Assembly: GCF_010725485.1 (NCBI RefSeq)
Contig: NZ_AP022598.1
Coordinates: 62,001 to 126,000 of the forward strand
Source of the DNA: Mycolicibacterium parafortuitum
GTDB lineage: Bacteria; Actinomycetota; Actinomycetes; Mycobacteriales; Mycobacteriaceae
Direction of reading: 5' to 3'
DNA length: 64,000 bases
Positions within the stretch are counted from its first letter, which is position 1, and each line of letters begins with the position of its first letter. The position numbers and the translations under genes are program-made. The notes beneath the pieces are model-generated. The model was not told the origin of the DNA. It did no database searches and saw only the letters and a program-made list of their open reading frames with translations. Positions 17,417 to 25,504 of this stretch are shown one piece after another.

Positions 17417-17523
17417 CAAGGTTCTCTCCATATCCCGTGATTCCGGCCAAATCGCCTCAGATACAACCGATCCAACTAGCGCAAAGCGGTAGCCAGAGGC
17501 GCTTTCGCGAAGGTAGACCTTTG

Positions 17524-17553
17524 TTGACACCATGTCCATACGATGTGTATCTT
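17524..17553 (+). promoter_or_regulatory. Promoter with operator upstream of an SDR gene
   Basis: TTGACA at 17524-17529, an 18-base spacer and TATCTT at 17548-17553 form a plausible rightward promoter. The spacer and -10 contain CCATACGATGTGTATCT (17536-17552), a variant of the CCATAC-N5-GTATGG operator. The site lies between the divergent racemase and SDR genes and could control both. Confidence 0.55.
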
Positions 17554-17654
17554 CGGTGGCGTTCGTCACACTGGCCACGGTATGGCGGATAGGCCACGCG
17601 GAGACGACGGTTTGTCCGCTAGCCCCCAGGGCCGCCTTGAGAAAGAGAGCGCAC

Positions 17655-18410
17655 ATGCCACAGCACGAAGGCCAGACGGTTGTTGTCACCGGCGGGGCCA
17701 GCGGTATCGGCCGGGAGATCGCACGACGTTTCGGCGCCGCAGGCGCAAACGTGGTGGTGGCCGATATCGACGAGATCGGCGCCAAGACGGTCGTCGGCGA
17801 ACTGAGCACGCCCGGACGCGCGGTGCACTGCGATGTGAGCGACCCGGAGTCTGTGCAGAGCGCGATCAAATTGGCTGTCAACGAGTTCGGTCGCTTGGAC
17901 GTCATGGTCAACAATGCCGGCGTCTGCGCTCTGGGCCCGCTACACCTGCTCGGCGACGCCGACTTCGACCGCATGATCGCGGTGAACCTGAAAGGTACGT
18001 TTCACGGCATCAGAGCTGCTGCCGGACATATGCCCGACGGCGGGGCGATCGTGAACATCGCCTCGACGGCGGGGCTCAATGGCGCACCATTGCTGGGCGG
18101 ATACGGCGCCACCAAAGCCGGCATCGTCAACATGACGAAGACCGCCGCCGCCGAACTGCGCCCGCTGGGTATTCGGGTCAACGCCGTGTGCCCGGCCCTT
18201 GTCGAGACACCATTCTCGGATGCCTTGATAACGGGCTTCGAGGCCGCGACCGGAGCCTCCGCGGAAACATACTTCTCCGAGAAGCAGGGCAGGATCGGGC
18301 GCCCCGAGGACATCGCCGGCGTGGTACTGCATCTGGCTTCCGGCGACGCCGACTGGGTGACCGGAATTGCCTACGCCGTCGACGGCGGCCTGTTGGCCGC
18401 CTCGATCTGA
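17655..18410 (+). CDS. Short-chain dehydrogenase/reductase
   Basis: The 251-residue SDR has TGGASGIG, a D-I-D motif after beta strand 2 (favouring NAD), NNAG and a YGATK catalytic pair near residue 155. It would oxidise or reduce a secondary alcohol or ketone. The ATG at 17655 follows an AGAGAG-type ribosome site; the longer frame upstream overlaps the promoter. The next gene starts 50 bases downstream in the same direction. Confidence 0.8.
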   Translation: MPQHEGQTVVVTGGASGIGREIARRFGAAGANVVVADIDEIGAKTVVGELSTPGRAVHCDVSDPESVQSAIKLAVNEFGRLDVMVNNAGVCALGPLHLLGDADFDRMIAVNLKGTFHGIRAAAGHMPDGGAIVNIASTAGLNGAPLLGGYGATKAGIVNMTKTAAAELRPLGIRVNAVCPALVETPFSDALITGFEAATGASAETYFSEKQGRIGRPEDIAGVVLHLASGDADWVTGIAYAVDGGLLAASI

Positions 18411-18460
18411 ACTTCGGCCGACGCGGTCGATGAAACTGCCCAACCCCTAGGAGATGACGA

Positions 18461-19816
18461 GTGACCGATCTTGTGTTCACCCCCGATGAACTGAAGGAGC
18501 TGGCAACAGCGCCGGGCGATCGCGCCGTTGCCGCGCTCGATCGTGGTGACTTGGAGGCAGCGCGCGCGATCGCGGCCGAATCGGTTGACGCGCATTTCTC
18601 GACCCGAGACATCTACACCGCGTGGAACTCGCTGACCGTGAGCTATATCGTCCGTGAGTTTGGCGAGCAGGCCCTCATCGAATCGGTTCCCGCCGCGGTA
18701 CGCACCATCTCACGCCCGTGGGCCGAGTGGTTTCGCAATGGGGTCTCCCGCGAGGCCATTGCGTCGATGGCGACCATCTTCCGGATGGACGGCGCCCAAC
18801 TCGACGCCATCGAAGAGAACGAGTCCACCATCGTGTTCGTCTCCTCGGGGTGGGCCGGCAATCGATCGGATCAGATTCCCGGCGGCGGCGATCTGCGTCT
18901 GTTCAGCCAGGCCATCGAGCGCTGGTGTTGTGACTGGTTGGGCTACCCACCATTCGTCTTCCACGACGGGAAAAGCGGTGCGCCGCTTCGTTTGACGTTC
19001 TACAAGAATCCACTCGACGTGCCCCAAGACGTGTTCGACCGACTGGGCGCAGAACGCGACGTAGCGCGTATCGGCGCGGCGTTCGATGTGTCCGGTGCTC
19101 TGCTCTTCGACGCCGACGAACTCGAGGACATGCGGTTCCAGGCGTATGCACTGGCCGTCAAGGCGATCGACGCAGGCAACCTGTCGTTGGCCCGGCGCCA
19201 CCTCATCCTCTCCAAGACGGAGTGGTACCTCGGCCACCACTTCGGACGCGATTTGATCACGGCGCAGACCGGCTGGATCCTGCAGACCCACGGTGTCCAG
19301 CACTGCTGGGAGGCGGTGGATCAGTGCTACAACCTGCCCACCATGGGTCCTGTTCTCGGTCAGGTCGATGCGATGTCCTACCGTGACCAAGTGCAATGGC
19401 TGTCCACCTTGTTCCATCAGCACGGGATGAAATACACCTGGTTCGAGGACGAGGGACGCCTTGCGCTCGACGCTGCGCCCTGCGGTAGCGGCGGCCGTCT
19501 CATCGACGAGGGTGCCTATGACGGGCCCAAGCACCTTCCGCTGGTGAAAGGACCGTCCGTGGAAAGCTTTGGACTTGACGAGATGCCGGTGTATTGCATG
19601 CACTGCCCCGGCACCAATAAGTATGTGCTGGAGCATGGCTCGCCCCATTTCCTGCTTGTCGAACCTGGCATCAAGGACGGCAAGATCACCGGGCACTGCC
19701 GATTCAACATCTTCAAGAACGAAGAGTCCATCCCGCAGGAGGTCTACGACCGAGTCCAGGTTCAACGGCCCGAATCTGCCGCCGATGCAGTTCAACTGGT
19801 GTCGGCGCAGGGGTGA
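18461..19816 (+). CDS. Unknown protein with two similar halves
   Basis: The 451-residue protein has no family I can name. Its two halves appear homologous. A helical segment (residues about 30-75 and 245-290) is followed by a beta-rich part in each: residues 107-205 contain 'STIVFVSSGWAGNRSDQ', and 'DVPQDVFDRL' closes the half; residues 310-440 contain 'RLALDAAPCGSGGRL', and 'SIPQEVYDRV' closes it. The second half carries CGSGG, a CMHC pair and GHC, which are absent from the first, so it may hold the metal site or active centre. It is probably co-transcribed with the SDR. A strong hairpin follows. Confidence 0.7.
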   Translation: MTDLVFTPDELKELATAPGDRAVAALDRGDLEAARAIAAESVDAHFSTRDIYTAWNSLTVSYIVREFGEQALIESVPAAVRTISRPWAEWFRNGVSREAIASMATIFRMDGAQLDAIEENESTIVFVSSGWAGNRSDQIPGGGDLRLFSQAIERWCCDWLGYPPFVFHDGKSGAPLRLTFYKNPLDVPQDVFDRLGAERDVARIGAAFDVSGALLFDADELEDMRFQAYALAVKAIDAGNLSLARRHLILSKTEWYLGHHFGRDLITAQTGWILQTHGVQHCWEAVDQCYNLPTMGPVLGQVDAMSYRDQVQWLSTLFHQHGMKYTWFEDEGRLALDAAPCGSGGRLIDEGAYDGPKHLPLVKGPSVESFGLDEMPVYCMHCPGTNKYVLEHGSPHFLLVEPGIKDGKITGHCRFNIFKNEESIPQEVYDRVQVQRPESAADAVQLVSAQG

Positions 19817-19853
19817 GCGTCACTACTCGGTGACCGTGCTGTAGCTCACCGGA

Positions 19854-19890
19854 CAGAATGCTCGGCTGGACCATCCAGCCGAGCATTCTG
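19854..19890. terminator. Strong bidirectional hairpin terminator
   Basis: A perfect 17-bp stem (CAGAATGCTCGGCTGGA and its complement) with a three-base loop. It lies between the convergent ends of the two-halves protein gene and the small membrane protein gene. There is no T-run, as is common for mycobacterial terminators. Confidence 0.75.
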
Positions 19891-19921
19891 CTGTCTGCAC
19901 GTATAGCTCAATAGCACTGTC

Positions 19922-20149
19922 TCAGCGTGCCCGGAGGCAGTCGAGGTCGGCCGGCACGCCACGTGAGTCATTCTCCAGTCGACGCAACGACCGCGCCGTC
20001 TCCCGCAGTATGTCGGCGACACTCACACAGCCGGCAAGTAACGCCGCGACAAAGGCGATCAGCTCGGCTTCAGAACTGAGACCGATCGCAGGTGCACCGA
20101 AATAAATCGCCGCAACACCGATGAACATCGGCGCCAGTACGTATTTCAC
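19922..20149 (-). CDS. Small membrane protein
   Basis: The 75-residue product has two hydrophobic segments (YVLAPMFIGVAAIYFGAPAIGL and ELIAFVAALLAGCVSVADIL) followed by a charged tail. The GTG start has an excellent GGAGGT six bases upstream (20156-20161). A long palindromic operator sits about 115 bases upstream, suggesting regulated expression. Function unknown. Confidence 0.55.
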   Translation of the reverse strand: MKYVLAPMFIGVAAIYFGAPAIGLSSEAELIAFVAALLAGCVSVADILRETARSLRRLENDSRGVPADLDCLRAR

Positions 20150-20263
20150 GGACCGACCTCCCGATGAGGTCCGGCCTCATGCCTGCCGAACGCATCGGCC
20201 GACGTCGCCAAAACATCCGAGCGCATCTCTCTACCGACCCCTTCGATCCGCATCCGCAAGCTG

Positions 20264-20304
20264 CATACATACTGACCATATATTACGTATGGTCAGTATG
20301 TATG
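20264..20304. promoter_or_regulatory. 41-bp dyad operator with perfect 17-bp arms
   Basis: CATACATACTGACCATA (20264-20280) is repeated exactly inverted at 20288-20304 with a seven-base centre. The central part reads CCATATATTACGTATGG (20276-20292), which fits the operator form seen at fadD and the mce operon, but here the dyad extends much further outwards. It lies upstream of the small membrane protein gene. Confidence 0.65.
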
Positions 20305-20355
20305 TCTTTCGCGGCGTACGCGACGGGCCGTGACGACGTCCACGACAAAGGCCGC

Positions 20356-20409
20356 ACCGGCGCCTGAAGGTTGAATCGCGACGCTGCGATTCACCCTCAG
20401 ACGCCGGCG
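20356..20409. terminator. Imperfect long hairpin, probable terminator
   Basis: An inverted repeat of about 23 bases per arm (starting CCGGCGCCTGAAGG, ending CAGACGCCGGCGC) with a few mismatches and a short loop. It lies just downstream of the DUF2236 gene on the minus strand. Confidence 0.55.
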
Positions 20410-20443
20410 CGGCCCCGAAACGTGAAGCTGCCGGAACGGAATG

Positions 20444-21763
20444 TCAGACCGCGGCAGGCGCCTTGCTGCGACGCGGGACCTTGCCCTTGTTGGCGGCGAT
20501 GTCGGCGGTCAGAGTCTCCGGATTGGCGACTTCCTGCTCGCGCTGATCGTCGGGCAACTCGATGGCGCCACCGAGCAGCTTGATCGTCTTCATCGCCTTG
20601 GCCTCGTCGTCGTGCGGCAAGAGGCGCGACACGCGGTCGACCGCCGAGATGAACGGCTTGGCCACCGGCATGGCGAAACGCCATGCGGTCTTCTCCACTC
20701 CCAGCATCTCGTTGACGTACTTCGGTTGCCAGTTCTGGATGAGACCCCACGCCAGATGGGTGCGACGTTCGGTGGTCATGAACTTGGCAACCGCGGCGGG
20801 CAGGATCTCCGCGTCGCCCGGGGGCTTCTCCGAGGCGTACTCGATGATCGTCTTGACCACCTCGCGGCACAGATCGTCGGCGGGCAGTTCGACCAGCTTG
20901 TGAAACTTGACCTTCATCCGAGCGTCATCGACATTGGTGTGCAGGACCGATTCCGGGATACCGATGACCCAACCCACGTAGCGGCTCAGGGCGAAGATGT
21001 CTTCTTCCTCTTGATCGCTGAGCCGGATACCGGCGGCGCGGATGCCATCGACCAGCGTGACGCCGAACTGGCCGGCCTGGGTGTTCATCGAGTCCAGGTT
21101 GCTGATCGGCATACCCCAGGCTTCCCAGTCCCAGTGCGGCGAATGGCTCAGCGTATTGCGTACTGCGGCGTGGATCATCCGCACCTTCGCGGTGAGACGG
21201 AATCCGTCGCCCTTGCGGGTCATCTGGCCCGGACCGTATGCCGAGACAACGTAACGGAAGCTCTCGGTGAGCCGCCCGCCGACCTCCTGTTGATCCTTGA
21301 GCCGACCACTGAACAGAACCGGCCGCGTCGAGCTGTACATCGAGAAGCCTGCACCGATCGAGCAATAGGTGAGCACCATCGGGGCCGCAGGCCCGACCCG
21401 CCACACTGCGATCGCCCCTCGGTACAGCTGATCCCAGTCGACCCAGTCCGGTACGTGGTCCAGCTGCTCGAAGAGCCCGATCAGGCCGTCGGAGGGGTCG
21501 TCGAGAGAATCGATGCCATGGTCGAGCGCCTGCTCGAACATCCGCCAGTTCGCGTTCTTCGACTTGTCCTTGAAGTCCAGGAAGGCCCGGTAGGCATGGT
21601 CGTCACCCAGTAGCGCGTGATCAGTCAGCCGCTCGGTGTACTCGCGCCCGTAGCGGGTGAGCGCCAATTCCCGGTTGTTGATTCGCCCCAGGTCAATACC
21701 CCTGGGAAGACCCTCAGGCACGTCGAGTGAGCCCTCGCGGTACACGGTCTGGTCGATTGTCAC
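20444..21763 (-). CDS. DUF2236 / MpaB-type oxygenase-like protein
   Basis: The 439-residue protein matches the family of MpaB and latex-clearing protein (Lcp), which bind heme b and cleave or oxidise isoprenoid chains. The hallmark segment LTAKVRMIHAAVR is present, with the presumed heme-ligand His near residue 198. The GTG start at 21763 has a perfect AGGAGG six bases upstream. In this context it may oxidise a terpenoid-like or other hydrophobic substrate; family membership is clear, substrate is not. It is divergent from an SDR across an operator copy. Confidence 0.8.
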   Translation of the reverse strand: MTIDQTVYREGSLDVPEGLPRGIDLGRINNRELALTRYGREYTERLTDHALLGDDHAYRAFLDFKDKSKNANWRMFEQALDHGIDSLDDPSDGLIGLFEQLDHVPDWVDWDQLYRGAIAVWRVGPAAPMVLTYCSIGAGFSMYSSTRPVLFSGRLKDQQEVGGRLTESFRYVVSAYGPGQMTRKGDGFRLTAKVRMIHAAVRNTLSHSPHWDWEAWGMPISNLDSMNTQAGQFGVTLVDGIRAAGIRLSDQEEEDIFALSRYVGWVIGIPESVLHTNVDDARMKVKFHKLVELPADDLCREVVKTIIEYASEKPPGDAEILPAAVAKFMTTERRTHLAWGLIQNWQPKYVNEMLGVEKTAWRFAMPVAKPFISAVDRVSRLLPHDDEAKAMKTIKLLGGAIELPDDQREQEVANPETLTADIAANKGKVPRRSKAPAAV

Positions 21764-21891
21764 GACATTCCTCCTCATCGATTTACGCGGCCACCCGGGC
21801 GGCACATCGCCTCGCCGCACGCGTGTAGATCTCCTGCGCTGTGACCGACGCTACTGTGGCCTGGGCCATAAGTCAACGTGTCTGTTGTATC

Positions 21892-21911
21892 TGTATGAAC
21901 ACTATGTATGC
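21892..21911 (+). promoter_or_regulatory. Operator, asymmetric form, between DUF2236 and SDR genes
   Basis: On the minus strand the site reads GCATACATAGTGTTCATACA, which closely matches the site in front of the BVMO gene. On the plus strand the TATGCT at its end could serve as a -10 for the SDR gene at 21941. Confidence 0.55.
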
Positions 21912-21940
21912 TCGATCGAATCCGACTGAAAGGCAGCTTT

Positions 21941-22786
21941 ATGACGCCCCCAGATTCCGCCCCTTCACTCTTCGACGTCACCGGATCTCACGTCGTTATC
22001 ACCGGTGGCACGCGCGGGATCGGCCGGATGATCGCTTCCGGTTACGCCGCTGCCGGCGCCAAGGTGGTCATCTCGTCGCGCAGCCTTGAGGCAGCGGAAA
22101 CGGCTCAGCGCGAGCTGACCGATGTCGGCGACATCACCGCCGTCGTCGGAGACGTCTCCTCGCCCGCAGCCGCCCGTGAGCTCGCCGCAGCTGCTACCGG
22201 ACTGCTCGGCCACGTGGACGTGGTGGTCAACAACGCCGGTGTCACCTGGGGGGCTCCCCTGGAACAGTTTCCAGAGTCCGGCTGGGACAAAGTCATTCAC
22301 ACCAACGTCGAGGGGCTGTTCCATTTCACCGTGGCCACACTGCCCGCGCTGCGCGAAGCAGCAGAACAGCGAGGCGGTGCGAGCGTGATCAACATCGGTT
22401 CCGCCGACGGAATCAACGTGCCGTCGATGGAGAGTTACAGCTACGGGGCCTCCAAGGCTGCCGTGCACCATCTCACTCGACATCTGGCCAAACGCCTCGC
22501 TCCGGAAGGAATCCGGGTGAACGCCATCGCCCCGGGCCTCTTCGAGAGCAAGATGACCAAGTTCGTCGTCCAGGACCCGGCCGCCAAGACCGCGATGGAT
22601 TCCAGCATCCCCCTCGGCCGTTTCGGCGCCCCCGACGAGATCGCAGGCATGGCAATCCTGCTCGGCTCGCGGGCTGGACGGTACATCACCGGCGCTGTCA
22701 TTCCGGTCGACGGTGGATTGGTCGGCTGCGGCCCGACCGCAGGACTTTCGGTGCCGGAGAACGATCTGGCCAAGTCTGCGCGGTGA
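21941..22786 (+). CDS. Short-chain dehydrogenase/reductase
   Basis: The 281-residue SDR contains ITGGTRGIG, NNAG and YSYGASK (catalytic Tyr/Lys). The SSR motif after strand 2 (VVISSRS) favours NADP. The ATG at 21941 follows an AAAGG; an upstream in-frame start overlaps the operator. It is followed after seven bases by a ferredoxin gene and then an oxidoreductase, forming a three-gene operon. Confidence 0.8.
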   Translation: MTPPDSAPSLFDVTGSHVVITGGTRGIGRMIASGYAAAGAKVVISSRSLEAAETAQRELTDVGDITAVVGDVSSPAAARELAAAATGLLGHVDVVVNNAGVTWGAPLEQFPESGWDKVIHTNVEGLFHFTVATLPALREAAEQRGGASVINIGSADGINVPSMESYSYGASKAAVHHLTRHLAKRLAPEGIRVNAIAPGLFESKMTKFVVQDPAAKTAMDSSIPLGRFGAPDEIAGMAILLGSRAGRYITGAVIPVDGGLVGCGPTAGLSVPENDLAKSAR

Positions 22787-22793
22787 GGCGAGC

Positions 22794-22979
22794 ATGCATG
22801 TAACGGTCGACCGGCTGCGATGCACCGCCATCGGACTGTGCGAATCCCACGCTCCTGACATCTTCTCGTTGAACGAAGGTGACGAGCTCGACATCGCCGA
22901 TGACATACCCGGATTCCAAGAAGAGGACGTCAGGCGCGCTGTCGCCGACTGCCCCATGAAAGCGCTGAGGTTCACATGA
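22794..22979 (+). CDS. Small [3Fe-4S]-type ferredoxin
   Basis: The 61-residue protein shows the single-cluster pattern of ferredoxins that serve P450s: CTAIGLC, then CP near the C-terminus (DCPMKAL). The residue at the usual variable position of the CXX?XXC motif is Ile, so a 3Fe-4S cluster is expected. No intact P450 is encoded in this window; its electron acceptor must be elsewhere or be a different enzyme. The stop overlaps the next start (ATGA at 22976). Confidence 0.85.
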   Translation: MHVTVDRLRCTAIGLCESHAPDIFSLNEGDELDIADDIPGFQEEDVRRAVADCPMKALRFT

Positions 22980-23929
22980 CTGAGACCCAAGCTGTGCTGA
23001 TACCTGAATTCGGCCCCGCCGACGTATTGACCGTCGGCAACGTCGACGTCCGTCCGGCACGAGCCGGTGAGGTCCGTATCGCGGTGGCTGCAGCCGCGGT
23101 CAACCCCACCGACATCGCCACTCGCAGCGGTCTGGTGGCCGCCGCTTACGCCGATTTCTCACCGCCCTATATCGCCGGCATGGATGCGGCCGGGCACATC
23201 GAGTCCGTCGGGGACGGGGTGACAAGGTTCGCCCCTGGCGATCCCGTGATGGCCATCGTCATGCCCCGCCGCCCGGAAGGCGGAGCACATGCTGCGCTCA
23301 TCGTGGTACCTGAAGCGGCCGTCGTGCCCATTCCGGCCGGACTTCCGGTGGAGCAGGCCGCAATGCTGCCGATGAACGGCCTGACCGCGTTGGAGGCGCT
23401 GGCCTGCCTTGACCTGGCCCCCGGTGACACGCTGGGCATCACCGGCGGCGCAGGCTATCTGGCCGCGTTTGTCACGGTATTGGCCAGCCGCGCAGGTGTC
23501 ACAGTCATCGCCGACGGTCGCGTCGACGAACATCCGACACTGCAACGCCGTGGCGCTCACCTCACGGTTGACCGTGGGCCAGGCGTTGCGCAGCGTTTCA
23601 TCGAGGCGGCCGGCGGTGGTCTGACGGCCGTGCTCGACACCGCGCTGATCGGGACCTCGGTGTTCGAGGCCATCCGTGACGGTGGACGACTCGGCACCGT
23701 GCGCACCTTCGACGAGGCCGCCCCCCGGGGCATCAGCGTGCGGCCGATCTGGGTCCGTGAACGCCTGCTGGACACGGCCGGCCTGACTCAGCTGGGTGCG
23801 CTCGCCGCGGACGGGGCGTTCGAGTTCCTTGATGTGACGGGCCGATTCCGTCCAGACCAGGCCGCCGAGGCGCACCGCGCTGTGGAGGCCGGCGGCCTGC
23901 GCGGGCGACCCCTGATCATCTTCGACTGA
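22976..23929 (+). CDS. Zinc-independent quinone oxidoreductase-like MDR protein
   Basis: The 317-residue medium-chain dehydrogenase/reductase lacks the structural zinc Cys cluster and shows the GroES-like opening (AVNPTDIATRSG) and a nucleotide-binding segment (LGITGGAGYLAAFV). It would reduce an enone or quinone with NADPH. The ATGA overlap with the ferredoxin gene makes co-translation likely. A terminator hairpin follows. Confidence 0.8.
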   Translation: MTETQAVLIPEFGPADVLTVGNVDVRPARAGEVRIAVAAAAVNPTDIATRSGLVAAAYADFSPPYIAGMDAAGHIESVGDGVTRFAPGDPVMAIVMPRRPEGGAHAALIVVPEAAVVPIPAGLPVEQAAMLPMNGLTALEALACLDLAPGDTLGITGGAGYLAAFVTVLASRAGVTVIADGRVDEHPTLQRRGAHLTVDRGPGVAQRFIEAAGGGLTAVLDTALIGTSVFEAIRDGGRLGTVRTFDEAAPRGISVRPIWVRERLLDTAGLTQLGALAADGAFEFLDVTGRFRPDQAAEAHRAVEAGGLRGRPLIIFD

Positions 23930-23939
23930 CAATGCGGGC

Positions 23940-23981
23940 GAAGCACCCGGCGAGTCACTTACGTGATACGCCGGGTGCTTC
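23940..23981. terminator. Bidirectional terminator between convergent operons
   Basis: A 13-bp stem GAAGCACCCGGCG / CGCCGGGTGCTTC with an inner TCAC/GTGA stem. It overlaps the last codons of the leftward gene at 23959 and lies 10 bases after the stop of the rightward oxidoreductase. Confidence 0.7.
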
Positions 23982-24369
23982 CGTAACAGGCGGCGTTGCC
24001 GATGTCGAGTGTGTTCTGACAGATCAGTTCGTCGCCCACATAGACTCGGACAGACACCCACCGCGCCGGTCCGCGGCTGGAACGCCAGTCAGCGCGCACC
24101 TGGCTGCCGTTCGGAGGCGGGCCCAACGCGTCGTCGACGGGCACGGTGTAACGCCACGGCAGGGCCACGTTGGGGACGAAGATGCGCCCCGTATCCGTGA
24201 CGTACTCGATGTTCGCTGCGCGTACTACCGGTGAGACCACTTCGTAGGTCACGATGTCCGTGCGCGCGGGGGCGTCGACGACGTCTTCGTCGGCAGCGGC
24301 CGTCGGCGCGCAAAGAAGCGGTAGCATGGCGCATATCGCCACGGCTGCAGCATATTTGAGACTGTGCAT
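23959..24369 (-). CDS. Secreted protein, MmpS-like fold suspected
   Basis: The 136-residue product has a cleavable signal peptide (MHSLKYAAAVAICAMLPLL..AAADE). The mature part (DIVTYEVVSP..VALPWRYTVPV..VYVGDELICQNTL) resembles the extracellular beta-sandwich of MmpS-type accessory proteins, with a Cys pair near the C-terminus. It is the last gene of the mce transcription unit and is probably an accessory envelope protein. The ATG at 24369 is chosen because it begins the signal peptide. Confidence 0.65.
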   Translation of the reverse strand: MHSLKYAAAVAICAMLPLLCAPTAAADEDVVDAPARTDIVTYEVVSPVVRAANIEYVTDTGRIFVPNVALPWRYTVPVDDALGPPPNGSQVRADWRSSRGPARWVSVRVYVGDELICQNTLDIGNAACYGSTRRIT

Positions 24370-24385
24370 TGAGTCCTTCTTCCGG

Positions 24386-24871
24386 TCACGGGCCGGCGAG
24401 CACGGCGACAACCATGCTGTAGCCGGTGGACTCCGAATAGATGGTGCTGGTGCCGAAGTCGGTGTAGGAACAGTCGGGAATAGTTGCGTAGCCCTGCACG
24501 ATGGCGCCTTTGATGTCCATCCCTGGAGTCGCGGACGCACCTTGCAATAGGGTTGCGCGCCCGGCCGGACTGCCGAGATCTTTCAGGATCGGGAGGGGCT
24601 GAGGCGCAGTGTCTGCCGGAATGACAGCTGAAGTCATGTCGAAATAGGACTCCGTGGAGCTGTTCACGATGCCCGCAGCGCGCTCCAACGTCGGGTCATA
24701 CCGCAACGGGTCGCAACTCGACGCACTGCGGGCCGCGGTGACCGCGGCGGTAAAGGCGTCGTCCGGCTGGGCAGCCGCCGGTACCGCCACCGAGACCGTG
24801 GTGACCAATGATGCCAAGCCGATCATGGCTGTCGAGACGGAAGTTCTGCTGCGTGCAGTACGTCGTGACAC
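24386..24871 (-). CDS. Secreted hypothetical protein, SCP/CAP-like
   Basis: The 161-residue product starts at a GTG (24871), giving a signal peptide with a basic n-region (SRRTARSR), a hydrophobic core and an AAAQP cleavage site. The mature part has a pattern reminiscent of a degenerate CAP/SCP domain (LRYDPTLERAAGIVN, then DCSYTDFG and GYSMVVAVLAG). No catalytic role can be assigned. It belongs to the set of secreted proteins at the 3' end of the mce operon. Confidence 0.65.
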   Translation of the reverse strand: MSRRTARSRTSVSTAMIGLASLVTTVSVAVPAAAQPDDAFTAAVTAARSASSCDPLRYDPTLERAAGIVNSSTESYFDMTSAVIPADTAPQPLPILKDLGSPAGRATLLQGASATPGMDIKGAIVQGYATIPDCSYTDFGTSTIYSESTGYSMVVAVLAGP

Positions 24872-24905
24872 GTCGTGAAATCCTTCGTCGAGTGGTACCT
24901 GTTGC

Positions 24906-25490
24906 TCAGCCACAGACGTGGGAGCGTTCGATCTTGCTACCGAAGCGCTGGGCATGCTGGAACGAAGGTCCGACGAACCAGGTCGGTTGGCGTGCCCTGA
25001 TCCCGTTGCTCACATTGGAAAGCTGTTCCCAGAGTCGAAAGAAGCTCTCCCCCTGGTACAGCGGGAAGAAGATGTCGCCGGCATGGTTCTGATCCCGGGT
25101 CAGCGCCTGTACCCGCGGGGTCAGAAAGGCCACTGACTTGTCGATGTTGGCGGTGACAGCGTTCGCGAACTCGGGTACGCCGGGAGCATCGAATCGACCG
25201 TTGTTCCGGATCACCAGATTGTTCAAATTCTCGATCTGGATCTTGAGTTGGCGGTACTGAGGAAACCACTGACACATCTCGCGCTGCGCGGTGACATCCG
25301 CGTCGGTGATGTGATTGCGCAACTTGTCGAACGGGAAGGGAAACTGCGGTTGCCAGTCGCTGGCGACCGGTATGACATCGGGCAGCAGCGGCGGCGGCGC
25401 ATCGTTATAACGGGGCGGGTCGGCCGCAGCTGCGGGAGCCCAGAGCACTGCCAACGCGACAAGTGTTGCCGCACAGCCAGGTAGGCGCAT
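24906..25490 (-). CDS. Secreted Mce-associated protein
   Basis: The 194-residue protein has a signal peptide (MRLPGCAATLVALAVLWAP..AAADP) and a mainly helical mature part with a Cys near residue 73 and another near the C-terminus. It matches the size and position of the conserved secreted proteins that follow mce operons in mycobacteria. No enzyme motif is visible. Confidence 0.65.
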   Translation of the reverse strand: MRLPGCAATLVALAVLWAPAAAADPPRYNDAPPPLLPDVIPVASDWQPQFPFPFDKLRNHITDADVTAQREMCQWFPQYRQLKIQIENLNNLVIRNNGRFDAPGVPEFANAVTANIDKSVAFLTPRVQALTRDQNHAGDIFFPLYQGESFFRLWEQLSNVSNGIRARQPTWFVGPSFQHAQRFGSKIERSHVCG

Positions 25491-25504
25491 GATGGCTTCC
25501 GTCG

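Noticed and set aside
16268..17974. Extension of the CoA-transferase frame upstream of 17416
   Set aside because: The extra 186 residues overlap the divergent SDR gene, the operator and promoter. ATG 17416 with a ribosome site fits the family start.
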